From assembly GCA_039980135.1 (NCBI GenBank), contig JBDXCV010000003.1:682001-746000 (forward strand): a stretch of DNA of 64,000 nt. The letters are read 5' to 3'. The DNA is from Alphaproteobacteria bacterium. GTDB taxonomy: Bacteria; Pseudomonadota; Alphaproteobacteria; UBA6615. The translations under genes and the position numbers were made by a program. Below the pieces are notes generated by a model that saw nothing but the letters and a program-made list of their open reading frames with translations, was not told where the DNA came from and made no database searches. This document shows, piece after piece, positions 19,232-27,658 of the stretch (positions are counted from its first letter, which is position 1; the number at the start of each line of letters is the position of its first letter).

Positions 19232-19981
19232 ATGAACCTGACGGGCAAGACGATCATCATCACGGGCGCGGCGTCCGGGATCGGCAAGGCGAGCGCCTTC
19301 GCATGCGTGCAGGCGGGTGCCAACGTGGTCCTCAACGATATCGAGGGCGACAAGCTTGCCGCGACGGTCGACGCGTTCGCGGCGGCAAACCTCGATGGGA
19401 CGGCGCTCGGCGTCGCCGGCGATATCCGCGACGGCGATCAGGTCGCCGGCCTGTTCGACCAAAGCGTCGAACGGTTCGGCCGCCTCGACGGGATACTCGC
19501 CAATGCCGGTATCACAGGCACCCGCGAGCCGATCGCCGAGCTCGATTTCGACAGCTGGGACGCGGTCATGGACGTCAACCTGAACGGCACGTTTCGGGTT
19601 GTGGCGGAAGCGTCCCGCCGGCTTCTGGCGCAGGGTGAAGGCGGCAGTATCGTCATCACCGGATCGTCCCAGGGTATCCGCCCGCTGCCGGGATTTATCG
19701 CCTACGCCGCCAGCAAGGGCGCGCTGCATAATCTGGCGCAATCGCTCGCCTTCGAACTGGCCGCGCACAAGATCCGCGTGAATGTCCTGGTTCCGGGCAC
19801 GACCAACACCGAACTGGTGCGCGCGATACCCGGGCATGGCGAACGGGTGGCGAAGACTTTTCCGCTGGGTGAGCTGGCCGAGCCCGAGGAGCTGGCGCAG
19901 TTCGTCGTGTTCGCCATGTCGGACCTGGCACCGCACATGACGGGCACGTTGCTGAAGATCGATTCCGGGCGTCTTATCTGA
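19232..19981 (+). CDS. SDR-family NAD(P)-dependent oxidoreductase
   Basis: 249 residues, a canonical short-chain dehydrogenase: cofactor motif GAASGIGKA, ANAGITG (NNAG equivalent), catalytic Ser in ITGSSQG, active-site YAASKG (YxxxK) and PGTTNTEL. A dehydrogenase or ketoreductase of an alcohol/ketone pair; substrate unknown. ATG 19232 has GAAAGA eight bases upstream; a GTG at 19226 in the same frame adds two residues. The neighbours (cupin, GST, enoyl-CoA hydratase) suggest degradation of an organic acid. Confidence 0.9.
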   Translation: MNLTGKTIIITGAASGIGKASAFACVQAGANVVLNDIEGDKLAATVDAFAAANLDGTALGVAGDIRDGDQVAGLFDQSVERFGRLDGILANAGITGTREPIAELDFDSWDAVMDVNLNGTFRVVAEASRRLLAQGEGGSIVITGSSQGIRPLPGFIAYAASKGALHNLAQSLAFELAAHKIRVNVLVPGTTNTELVRAIPGHGERVAKTFPLGELAEPEELAQFVVFAMSDLAPHMTGTLLKIDSGRLI

Positions 19982-20016
19982 GGCGCAGTCGGCAAACGAG
20001 TTTCGAGGAGTCCACC

Positions 20017-20775
20017 ATGATCACGCTCTATCACGCCCATCACTCGACCTGCAGCCAGAAGGTGCGCGTCGTCCTGGCCGAGAAGGGGCTGCCGTTCGAC
20101 ACGGTGTTTCTCGAACTCGGCAAGAAGGACCAGCTCGATCCCGAATATCTGAAACTCAACCCGAACGGCGTGGTGCCGACCCTCGTGGACGGGGACGACG
20201 TGATCCTGGAATCGAGCGTCATCTGCGAGTATCTCGACGAGCGCTATCCAGGGGTCGAGCTCTCCCCCGATGATGTGGTCGAGCGCGCCCGGATGCGGGC
20301 CTGGATGCATTTCGCCGAAGAGGTGCCGGTCCCCGCGATCCGCGTGCCATCCTTCAACCGGGCCTTCCTGTATCGCTTCGAGGGCCTCGATCAGGCGCAG
20401 TTCGAGGACGAGCAGATGAATGTCCGCAAGGTGCGCCGGGAGATGTTCCAGCGCATGGGCAAGCCGACCGGTTTCAGCCGCAAGGATGTCAATATTGCGC
20501 TGGGCCAGCTCGACGATACCTGCGCGCGTATGCAGGCTGCGCTCGAACACGGCCCGTGGTTGATGGGAGACCAGTTCACCCTGGCCGACGTGCTGGTGAT
20601 CCCCGCGATCGACCGCATGGCCGACCTGGATCTCGCCGGGATATGGGAGGACAATTATCCCCTTGTCGGCGCCTGGTATGAACGGTTTCAGGCCCGGCCG
20701 TCCTTCGCCGCGACTTACTACGAGGGATCACGGGTTTCGGACTTCCTCGAACTCCACCCGCTGTATATTGATTGA
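20017..20775 (+). CDS. Glutathione S-transferase family protein
   Basis: 252 residues. The N-terminal thioredoxin-like domain (ITLYHAHHSTCSQKVRVVLAEKGLPF, NPNGVVPTLVDGD, ESSVICEYLDE) carries the cis-Pro and the glutathione-binding ES motif. The C-terminal helical domain (about 95-240) ends with WLMGDQFTLADV, the N-capping box. An SxxCS stretch near the start resembles dehalogenase or isomerase-type GSTs. Likely acts on an electrophilic intermediate. It lies 35 bases downstream of the SDR gene, so probably in one operon. Confidence 0.9.
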   Translation: MITLYHAHHSTCSQKVRVVLAEKGLPFDTVFLELGKKDQLDPEYLKLNPNGVVPTLVDGDDVILESSVICEYLDERYPGVELSPDDVVERARMRAWMHFAEEVPVPAIRVPSFNRAFLYRFEGLDQAQFEDEQMNVRKVRREMFQRMGKPTGFSRKDVNIALGQLDDTCARMQAALEHGPWLMGDQFTLADVLVIPAIDRMADLDLAGIWEDNYPLVGAWYERFQARPSFAATYYEGSRVSDFLELHPLYID

Positions 20776-20865
20776 GCGCACACTGTCTGACCTCGCGGGA
20801 AACCAACCAGATCGAAACAGGCATTTAGCCGCCAATACGGCCCGTTGAATGGCCAGGAGAGACAC

Positions 20866-21654
20866 ATGACCACCGACCGGATCATCAGCCGACGCGAAGG
20901 CGCAATCGGCCACATCATTTTCAACAATCCCGAGCGCCACAACGCCATGTCGCTGGAGATGTGGCGCGACGGCGCCGCTGTGATCCGCGAATTCTGTGCG
21001 GCGGGCGATGTCCGGGTGATCATGCTGTCCGGGGCGGGCGAGAAGGCCTTCGTCGCCGGCGCGGATATCTCGAAATTCGGCGAAGAGCGGGATTCGAAGG
21101 CGGCGGTCGACGAATACAACGCCTCGGTCAAGGACTTCCAGGAGACGCTGACCAATGTGCCCATGCCGACCATCGCGAAGATCGGCGGCTACGCCATCGG
21201 CGGCGGCCTGGCGATCGCCCTGTGCTGTGACATCCGCATCGCGTCGGATGATTCGCGCTTCGCCGTTCCGGCCGCCAAGCTCGGCCTGGGTTACGCGGCA
21301 GCCGGTATCGAGCGGTTGATGCAGGTCGTCGGGCCTTCCTTTGCGATGGAGATCTTCTATACCGCGCGCCAGTTCGATGCAGACGAGGCGTTGACCATGG
21401 GGCTGATCAACCGGGTGATGCCGCGCGGCGAGCTGGAGGCCTATTGCGATGGTTATGCCAAGCGCATCTCCGGCAACGCCCCGCTGACCATCCGGGCGGT
21501 AAAGACGGCCGTGCAGGAAAACCTGAAAGCGCCGGCGGACCGGGATACGGCACTCTGCGCCGAACAGGTCGCGGCCTGTTTCGCCAGCCAGGACTATATC
21601 GAAGGCCGCACGGCGTTCATGGAGAAGCGCAAGCCGGTTTTCACCGGCGAGTAG
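20866..21654 (+). CDS. Enoyl-CoA hydratase/isomerase family protein
   Basis: 262 residues, crotonase fold. Oxyanion-hole loops are visible as EKAFVAGADISKF and KIGGYAIGGGLAIALCCDIRIAS. The second catalytic Glu region reads AAKLGLGYAAAGIERL, so the usual Glu pair may be reduced and the exact reaction (hydratase, isomerase or thioesterase-type) is open. ATG 20866 follows CCAGGAGAGA; a TTG at 20845 in frame is less likely. It closes a plus-strand run of metabolic genes. Confidence 0.9.
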   Translation: MTTDRIISRREGAIGHIIFNNPERHNAMSLEMWRDGAAVIREFCAAGDVRVIMLSGAGEKAFVAGADISKFGEERDSKAAVDEYNASVKDFQETLTNVPMPTIAKIGGYAIGGGLAIALCCDIRIASDDSRFAVPAAKLGLGYAAAGIERLMQVVGPSFAMEIFYTARQFDADEALTMGLINRVMPRGELEAYCDGYAKRISGNAPLTIRAVKTAVQENLKAPADRDTALCAEQVAACFASQDYIEGRTAFMEKRKPVFTGE

Positions 21655-21815
21655 ACGCGACGGCGTTGCGCAAAGGCTTTCGAAACCTCTGCGATTAATT
21701 GGCGAAATAGCCGCAGGTCGGTCCGGTGCAGGCGTTTGTCCGGTTGCGTGACGCGGCCGGTCCATTGTCTTTCCGGCTGGCACTTGCAATGGCCTTGCGG
21801 CACATGGATGTCGGA

Positions 21816-21849
21816 GAACCCCGGTGTTGCGTGCCCGGGTTCCGGTTTT
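21816..21849 (+). terminator. Possible rho-independent terminator
   Basis: A GAACCC/GGGTTC stem (21816-21821/21837-21842) is followed by CCGGTTTTG. It sits in the 263-base gap between the enoyl-CoA hydratase gene and the next plus-strand gene. The stem is short and its inner loop is not clean, so the call is weak. Confidence 0.3.
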
Positions 21850-21917
21850 GGTCCTCGACGGCAACCTCCCGTCGGACTACACGATGCGCAGAATACTTCT
21901 GAAACAATCACCTGGAA

Positions 21918-23300
21918 ATGGTCCCGACCATGGATAGTCCACTCTTGAGCCTGCTGGTGGCGGTCCTGCTGCTGGGCGCGAACGCATTTTTCGTCGCCGC
22001 CGAATTTTCCCTGGTCAAGGCGAAGGGCTTCAGAATCGACGCCGCCGCCGAAGGGGGCGGTCGCTCGGCGCGCCTGACGGTTCATATGCTCAAGCATATC
22101 GAGCCCTATCTGGCCGCCTGCCAGCTCGGTATCACGATGGCTTCCCTGGGCCTCGGTTGGGTGGGTGAACCCACGGTTGCCGCACTGCTCACCCCGGTGT
22201 TGGAACCCCTGGCCCTGAGCGAGAAAACCCTGCACACGGTCGCCTTCATCGTCGGGTTTCTGGTGTTCTCGTCCCTGCATATCGTGGTCGGTGAACAGGT
22301 GCCGAAGACCCTGGCCATTCGCAAGGCCGAACAGATGTCGATCTCTCTCGCCTATCCGCTGCAGGTCTCCTATCTCCTTTTCTATCCGTTGACCTGGGTT
22401 CTGAACAAGGCGTCCGCCTCAATCCTGCGCATGATGGGTGTCGCGGAGGCCTCCCATGCGGACATCCTGACCGATACCGAGCTGCGCGGGCTGGTCGATG
22501 CTTCCGCCGTCCATGGCGAACTTCATGTCGACACGGCGGAGATGATCCACAACGTCTTCAAGTTCGATGAACGTTCGGTAGGCCGCGTGATGATTCCGCG
22601 GATCGAAACCGACGTGCTCAGGCTCGACGGGCCGCCCGATGCCAGCCTCGCCACGATGCGCGAGCAGGGCCATTCACGCTATCCCGTGGTCGAGGGCGAG
22701 TCGGACAATCTTGTCGGTATCGTTCTCATGGTCGACCTGATGCATTCCCTGCTGGCGGGGCAGGAGGCACCCTGGAGCAACTTGCATATCTTCACGCGTG
22801 AGCCGCTGGTGGTTCCCGAGACCCTCAAGGTCGCGCGCCTGTTCGAGGAGATGCGCGAGAAGCGCGCCCATATGGCCTGCGTTGTCGATGAATACGGCAC
22901 CTTCGTCGGCCTGGTTACGCTCGAGGATCTGATCGAGGAGATCGTCGGTGAAATCGCCGATGAAACCGATATCTCCGAGCAGGTCTTCCCGGTCGAGGAA
23001 AAGGACGGTCACTGGATCGCCCACGGCCTGGCATCGCTCGCCGATCTTGAGCGCGACACCGGGTTTACGGTGCCCGATTCACTCGATGCCAACACGATCT
23101 CCGGTTTCCTGATGGCCCATCTCCAGCGGATCCCCGAATCGGGGGACGTCGTCGAGGAGGAGGGTTTCCGGTTCACGGTCGAGGATATCAAGGGCCGCCG
23201 CGTCCAGCGGGTTCGGATTGACCCCATGAACGAAGCGACGCCGGAAGGTGACGCGGCCGACGCGGATGCGCCGTCCGGTGCGAAGTCCGACGACGACTGA
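21918..23300 (+). CDS. CNNM/HlyC-CorC-like membrane protein (DUF21-CBS-CorC_HlyC)
   Basis: 460 residues. A DUF21 membrane domain (about 1-190, three or four hydrophobic segments with ANAFFVAAEFSLVKAK) leads to a CBS pair (about 205-330, VGRVMIPRIETDVL and CVVDEYGTFVGLVTLEDLIEEIVGEI). A transporter-associated CorC_HlyC domain (about 350-430) and an acidic C-terminal tail follow. The family is called 'hemolysin' historically but is thought to handle Mg2+/Co2+ export or sensing at the inner membrane. A second ATG at 21930 is an equally possible start. No operon partner. Confidence 0.92.
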   Translation: MVPTMDSPLLSLLVAVLLLGANAFFVAAEFSLVKAKGFRIDAAAEGGGRSARLTVHMLKHIEPYLAACQLGITMASLGLGWVGEPTVAALLTPVLEPLALSEKTLHTVAFIVGFLVFSSLHIVVGEQVPKTLAIRKAEQMSISLAYPLQVSYLLFYPLTWVLNKASASILRMMGVAEASHADILTDTELRGLVDASAVHGELHVDTAEMIHNVFKFDERSVGRVMIPRIETDVLRLDGPPDASLATMREQGHSRYPVVEGESDNLVGIVLMVDLMHSLLAGQEAPWSNLHIFTREPLVVPETLKVARLFEEMREKRAHMACVVDEYGTFVGLVTLEDLIEEIVGEIADETDISEQVFPVEEKDGHWIAHGLASLADLERDTGFTVPDSLDANTISGFLMAHLQRIPESGDVVEEEGFRFTVEDIKGRRVQRVRIDPMNEATPEGDAADADAPSGAKSDDD

Positions 23301-23326
23301 ACCGTTGTCGCGTTGGGGCGCTGGCG

Positions 23327-23968
23327 TTACCCGGCGGCGGTGCTCTTCCACATGGGCGCGCTCATCGCTTCGCCGTAATTCCGGAACATCACGTTGAACG
23401 CAATCGAAACGCGGTCGGCGTCCGACTGGTTGATCGGCACCTCGTGATCGAGCCAGCCGGGGAACATCACCAGATCGCCCTCGGCCACCGGCATGATCAC
23501 ATTGTTGGAGTTGAACCGGTTGCGGTTCTGCGTCGGCGGCGCCATGACCGATGTCTGGCCGCGCGGGTCGGAGAATTTGATCCGGTCGCCGCCCGCACCC
23601 GCCGTGACGTAGTAGGAGCCTGACAGGAAATTGTTCGGGTGATTATGGCGGATATGCTGGGCACCCGGCGGGTTCACATTGGCCCAGCAGCCGGTGATGG
23701 CGATGTCGTGATTCTCGATCTCTAGGTCGGTCAGCACATTGAGTGCGGCATCCTGAATCATCTGTGCCAGCGGTGCGAAGACCGGGTTCTCATGCAAATC
23801 CTGACCGGTCTGCCAGGTGCCGCCGGCGGGGGTTGTTGTGCGGTCGCCGACCAGCCGGGTGATTTCGGCGCCCAGCGCCGCATTCAGGCCGGGCCGCTCT
23901 TCGGGTTCGACCTGGAACTTCCAGATCAGCGTCGGGAAGAACTCGAAGCGATCAACGTCGGAAAACAT
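23327..23968 (-). CDS. 2-oxoglutarate/Fe(II) oxygenase family protein
   Basis: 213 residues of the putative 2OG-Fe(II) oxygenase family once annotated as TIGR02466. The iron-binding region is seen as AQHIRHNHPNNFLSGSYYV. The distal His is in FPGWLDHEVPINQSDADRVSIAFNV, which also holds the Arg expected to bind 2-oxoglutarate. Substrate unknown; relatives occur in many marine bacteria and phages. It is convergent with the CNNM-like gene (26-base gap) and stands alone. Confidence 0.85.
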   Translation of the reverse strand: MFSDVDRFEFFPTLIWKFQVEPEERPGLNAALGAEITRLVGDRTTTPAGGTWQTGQDLHENPVFAPLAQMIQDAALNVLTDLEIENHDIAITGCWANVNPPGAQHIRHNHPNNFLSGSYYVTAGAGGDRIKFSDPRGQTSVMAPPTQNRNRFNSNNVIMPVAEGDLVMFPGWLDHEVPINQSDADRVSIAFNVMFRNYGEAMSAPMWKSTAAG

Positions 23969-24074
23969 GTGCGGCCTCGCTGCCGTAGAGATACGCCGGC
24001 ATGATGACCGCCGGGCCCGTCTGGCTCAATTGCGCATCCTGTCGCGGGGCGCCGCGGCACGGCCCGCGCGCCGT

Positions 24075-24506
24075 CTAGCCGGCCGCGATATAGGCCTTGA
24101 GGGCCTCGGCCTCGTGTTCGGTTTCCCGGATCCGGTGCTTCACCACATCGCCGATCGACACCAACCCGATCAGTTCATTGTCCTCGACGACGGGCAGATG
24201 CCGGATTCGATGCTCGGTCATGGTTTCCATCAGATGGGCGATATTGTCTTCGCTGGTGCAGGTGACGACCTCGTGGATCATGATGTCGGCGATCCGCAGG
24301 TCCAGAATCTCCGCGCCGGCCCGCGCGATATGCCGGATGACATCGCGTTCCGAGATGATGCCGTCGACCTGCCGGCCATCCTCGCTTACCACGAGGGCGC
24401 CGATCTTGAGTTCGGTTAGCCGGGCGCAAGCCTGTGACACCGTCAAATCGGGCCGTATGGTCTCGATGCCATTGCCCTTGTTTTTGAGGATTGCTGCAAC
24501 GTTCAT
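24075..24506 (-). CDS. CBS-domain pair protein
   Basis: 143 residues, essentially one Bateman module. CBS1 (about 8-65) has LTVSQACARLTELKIGALVVSEDG and GIISERDVIRHI. CBS2 (about 75-130) has VVTCTSEDNIAHLMETMTEHRIRHLPVVED and GLVSIGDVVKHRI. No effector domain, so probably an adenine-nucleotide or NADH-binding regulator acting in trans. ATG 24506 is chosen for AAAGGGG nine bases upstream; the in-frame extension to 24587 has no support. The 187 bases upstream (24507-24693) contain no gene I can support. Confidence 0.9.
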   Translation of the reverse strand: MNVAAILKNKGNGIETIRPDLTVSQACARLTELKIGALVVSEDGRQVDGIISERDVIRHIARAGAEILDLRIADIMIHEVVTCTSEDNIAHLMETMTEHRIRHLPVVEDNELIGLVSIGDVVKHRIRETEHEAEALKAYIAAG

Positions 24507-24693
24507 GGGTGCCCCTTTCGCTTGTGGGCGCACCCGTGGGCCGGTCCTTGCCTGATCTCGCACCAGCCCGGCCAAGATGCGCTCCACTCGATGTCCTGTA
24601 CAAAATCTCGCAGAACCGCGTCAGATTGTCGCATAAATTTTCGAGCATGGCGAATGGCCACCGCATCCGTGCGGAAAGTCAGGCAGACCGCGG

Positions 24694-25116
24694 CTAGTCC
24701 AGGGATAATCCGGCCGCCGCGTCTTCGCAAATTTGGGCGGTGGTGGTGCCGGCCTTGTCGGCGCCGTCCAGCGGGCAATGCCGGATCAGGAACGCGCATG
24801 ATTCCAGGACATTCGAATATTGTGGCGAGTCCGGGCTCCGCGCGGGCCGTTCGACTTCCGCCTGGCGCAGGTTGATGATCCGCTCGCCACGCAACAGGAC
24901 GGTATTCTCATGGGCCACGCATTGCGCGCCGCTTGTCGTAAGCTGGTTGATCGAGATGGCGACGAGAATGACGGCACCAAGTCCGATAATCAGCCGAGCT
25001 CGAAAGGCACCCAGCCGGGGGAAGCGCCAGCGCAGGCCGCGATAGAGCCCGTACAGAATGCCGGCGGCGGCGGCGAGCGCGACGGTCAGCCGCAAGAGAT
25101 CGAGCGCGATATCCAT
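24694..25116 (-). CDS. Unknown membrane protein trailing the ccm operon
   Basis: 140 residues that I do not recognise. Two hydrophobic segments (about 7-26 and 41-60) flank a strongly basic loop (YRGLRWRFPRLGAFRARL), which by the positive-inside rule is cytoplasmic. The roughly 80-residue C-terminal part should then be periplasmic. That part holds four cysteines (in AQCVAH, ESCAFL, RHCPLD and QICED), enough for two disulfides. Its start is 24 bases downstream of the ccmI stop, on the same strand, so it is probably the last gene of the cytochrome c maturation operon. Confidence 0.7.
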   Translation of the reverse strand: MDIALDLLRLTVALAAAAGILYGLYRGLRWRFPRLGAFRARLIIGLGAVILVAISINQLTTSGAQCVAHENTVLLRGERIINLRQAEVERPARSPDSPQYSNVLESCAFLIRHCPLDGADKAGTTTAQICEDAAAGLSLD

Positions 25117-25140
25117 CGTCAGCCGTCCGGGACCGAGGCG

Positions 25141-26436
25141 TCAACGTCCCGGATCATCTGCGATATCCTCGTCGAGGCGGGCGATGGCTTCGCTGACCAT
25201 GCGATGGGCATCGGCTTCCGGCGGGATCAGCTCGCGCAGGCGCACGAAATGTTCGCGCGCCACTTCCAGACTGCCGGACTCCGCCGACGTGACGGCGGCC
25301 CGGAACAACGTCTCGGGATGGTCCGGGTCCAGCGCAATCGCCTGCGCATAGGCTCGTGCCGCCGCCCCCGGATTGCCGAGCATTTCCCACGAGCGTGCGA
25401 GCATGCGCCAGCCCGACAGGTCGTCGGGTTCGTCTTCGAGGCGCGCGGCCAGATTGTCGACCATGCCCTGAATCATCGCCTGACGTTCGGCGTCGTCGAG
25501 ATTCGCGGCCGCGGCGATATCTTCGTCGGTCGGGCCGCGAAGACCCGGGGCTGTGGCGGCGGTATCCCGCGGCAGCCAGTCCGCCGGGTCGTGGCCCAGT
25601 TCACGTGCGGTATCGGTGACGCGCGCGCGGACCGTCGCCAGCCACGGCGCGTCCGCCGGTGCGTCACCGGCGAGCGACGACCATGCTTCCAGCGCGTCCT
25701 GTTCGTACCCGGCCTGATAATCGGCCAGCGCCAGGAAATATCGTGCGCGCGGATCGGCCGGATCGCCCGAGAGTGCGGCCTCGAAAGCCTGGCGGGCCGC
25801 CGGGGTGACCAGTCCTTCGGCGATGCGGGCGAGGGATTCGCCATGCGCGGATGCGATATCGGTGCGCGCCGGGTCGAGTTCACGGGCGCGCGCCAGCGCG
25901 ATCTCGGCCCCGTCGATGTCACCGGAGACGAGGCGCAGGCGGCCCAGGTCGAACCAGGGTTGGGCGTCGTTGGGTGTCGCGACCGTGCGCGCCTCGGCTT
26001 CCTGCAGGCGCGCCCGCGCCGCCGCGACAACGCCGCCGGTCGCTTCGGGGGGCGTCTCGCGCGCGGCGAAGGGCAGGTTGGGCAGGCCGGGTGTGCCCAG
26101 GCCGAGATAGAGCGAGCCGCTGGCGACCGGCACCAGGATGGCGATGATGGCGGCGAGCGTCAGATGGCGCCGGGACCGCGGTTGGTCCCCCGACAAACCG
26201 GCGGCGCGTCCTGCGGCCAGTAGCCGGCGTTCGATCTCGCCCCGGGCTGCCTCTGTCTGGGCGTCGTCGATCAGACCGCGTGCGCGATCACGTTCGAGTT
26301 CCTGAAGCTGGTCGTAGTAGACAGCGGTATCATATTCGGCGCGCGCCATATTGCCCGCAACCGGGCGCCACAACGGCCAGGCGATCCAGACGACCAGCGC
26401 CGCGGTAAGGGCCGCAAGAATGATCCAGAAAATCAT
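25141..26436 (-). CDS. ccmI: c-type cytochrome biogenesis protein CcmI
   Basis: 431 residues. Two membrane segments (about 1-22 and 95-115) bracket a cytoplasmic leucine-zipper-like loop (AVYYDQLQELERDRARGLIDDAQTEAARGEI is diagnostic in part). A periplasmic TPR region follows (about 150-420), with repeats such as NDAQPWFDLGRLRLVSGD and GWRMLARSWEMLGNPGAAARAYAQA. CcmI acts as a chaperone presenting apocytochrome c to the CcmF/H heme ligation complex. Its start overlaps the ccmH stop by 4 bases. Confidence 0.93.
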   Translation of the reverse strand: MIFWIILAALTAALVVWIAWPLWRPVAGNMARAEYDTAVYYDQLQELERDRARGLIDDAQTEAARGEIERRLLAAGRAAGLSGDQPRSRRHLTLAAIIAILVPVASGSLYLGLGTPGLPNLPFAARETPPEATGGVVAAARARLQEAEARTVATPNDAQPWFDLGRLRLVSGDIDGAEIALARARELDPARTDIASAHGESLARIAEGLVTPAARQAFEAALSGDPADPRARYFLALADYQAGYEQDALEAWSSLAGDAPADAPWLATVRARVTDTARELGHDPADWLPRDTAATAPGLRGPTDEDIAAAANLDDAERQAMIQGMVDNLAARLEDEPDDLSGWRMLARSWEMLGNPGAAARAYAQAIALDPDHPETLFRAAVTSAESGSLEVAREHFVRLRELIPPEADAHRMVSEAIARLDEDIADDPGR

Positions 26437-27098
26437 GTCTGCCGTGGGGTGTCGGCGGTCCCGGCGGGACGGTCGCCGTCTCCGAGGTCGGATTCGTTGA
26501 CCTGGGCATCATCGGGATCGGGCGCGCCATCTTCGGCCGGTGGCCTCAGCCCCTCTTCGATCTCGGCGCGGAACTGGCTGCGATACGCGTTGTCCGGGTC
26601 GGGCGGGCTGTTGTCGGCGATCCGCTCGACCAGCGCATCGAGTTCCGCCCGGTCGGTGGGAGACAGGGGGTCGGGTTCCGCACCGGCTGCGCGTCGCCGC
26701 TGGTAGGTCTGATAAAACAGCACCGAGAGGGTCGCGATGACGATCGCCATGACCGGCGGCCCGAGCCAGAGTGCCAGGGTGTTGGGCTGGAAGGGCGGGC
26801 GGAGCAGCACGAAATCGCCATATCGCGCGACGATGTAGCTGACGACCTGTTCGTCGTCATCGCCGGCGACCAGACGCTCGCGGACCAACAGGCGCAGGTC
26901 GCGGGCGATGTCGGCGTCGGAATCGTCGATCGACTGGTTCTGGCAGACAACGCATCGCAGGTCGGCCGAGATCGCACGCGCACGCCCCTCGAGGACGGGG
27001 TCCGCCAGCACCTCGTCGGGCTCCACCGCCAGCGATGGTGCACCGCCGGTCAGGAGGACCAGTATCGTGATGGCCAGGAGGGCCGAGACTTGCTTCAT
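26433..27098 (-). CDS. ccmH: Cytochrome c maturation protein CcmH
   Basis: 221 residues. Signal peptide about 1-24, then the redox motif LRCVVCQ (Cys49 and Cys52) in the short three-helix domain, a membrane segment (about 102-122), and a cytoplasmic acidic tail. CcmH reduces the heme-binding cysteines of apocytochrome c together with CcmG. ATG 27098 overlaps the ccmG stop (ATGA); the in-frame extension upstream to 27233 lies inside ccmG and is not real. The C-terminal tail (about 125-221, DPDDAQ-type acidic stretches) is longer than in many CcmH proteins. Confidence 0.94.
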   Translation of the reverse strand: MKQVSALLAITILVLLTGGAPSLAVEPDEVLADPVLEGRARAISADLRCVVCQNQSIDDSDADIARDLRLLVRERLVAGDDDEQVVSYIVARYGDFVLLRPPFQPNTLALWLGPPVMAIVIATLSVLFYQTYQRRRAAGAEPDPLSPTDRAELDALVERIADNSPPDPDNAYRSQFRAEIEEGLRPPAEDGAPDPDDAQVNESDLGDGDRPAGTADTPRQT

Positions 27099-27643
27099 CC
27101 GCCTTCTACTTCGCGCAGTTTCGGGAGGATTTTCCGATTGAGTATGTCGGGCGTGATCGGTCCCGCATGCTTGTAGGCAATCACGCCTTCGGCATCGATG
27201 ATGAATGTTTCGGGGACACCCGTCACCCCCCATTCAAGAGACGCGCGCGCATCGGCATCGAAGCCGATGGCCTTGTAGGGATTGCCGTGGCGGCGCAGCC
27301 AGGTGACGGCATCGGCCGCCTTGTCGCGATGGTTGATGCCGTAGACCCGCACGCCGTCCGCCGCAAGTTGGGTGATCAGCGGGTGCTCGGCCAGACAGGG
27401 AACGCACCAGGAGGCGAAGACATTGACGACCGTGACCTCGCCGATGAGCTCTGTGGTCGAAAAGCCGCCGGGTATGTTGTCGGCGACGCGCGGCAGGTTT
27501 ATCGCCGGGGCGGGTTTTCCGACCAGCGGCGAGGGCAGGCGCGAGGGATCGTTGTTGCGTTCGCCGTCGGTCAGCAGCGAGGCCATGACCCCCAGCAATC
27601 CGGCGAACAACAGCACGGGCAGTATGACGATGAACCGTCGCAT
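27095..27643 (-). CDS. ccmG: Thiol:disulfide interchange protein CcmG/DsbE
   Basis: 182 residues. An N-terminal membrane anchor (about 4-24) is followed by a thioredoxin fold with active site WCVPC (79-83) and the cis-Pro region GVPETFIID. It passes electrons in the periplasm to CcmH and apocytochrome c. It is 15 bases downstream of ccmF and overlaps ccmH by 4 bases. Confidence 0.95.
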   Translation of the reverse strand: MRRFIVILPVLLFAGLLGVMASLLTDGERNNDPSRLPSPLVGKPAPAINLPRVADNIPGGFSTTELIGEVTVVNVFASWCVPCLAEHPLITQLAADGVRVYGINHRDKAADAVTWLRRHGNPYKAIGFDADARASLEWGVTGVPETFIIDAEGVIAYKHAGPITPDILNRKILPKLREVEGG

Positions 27644-27658
27644 GATCTGGCGCGGGTC

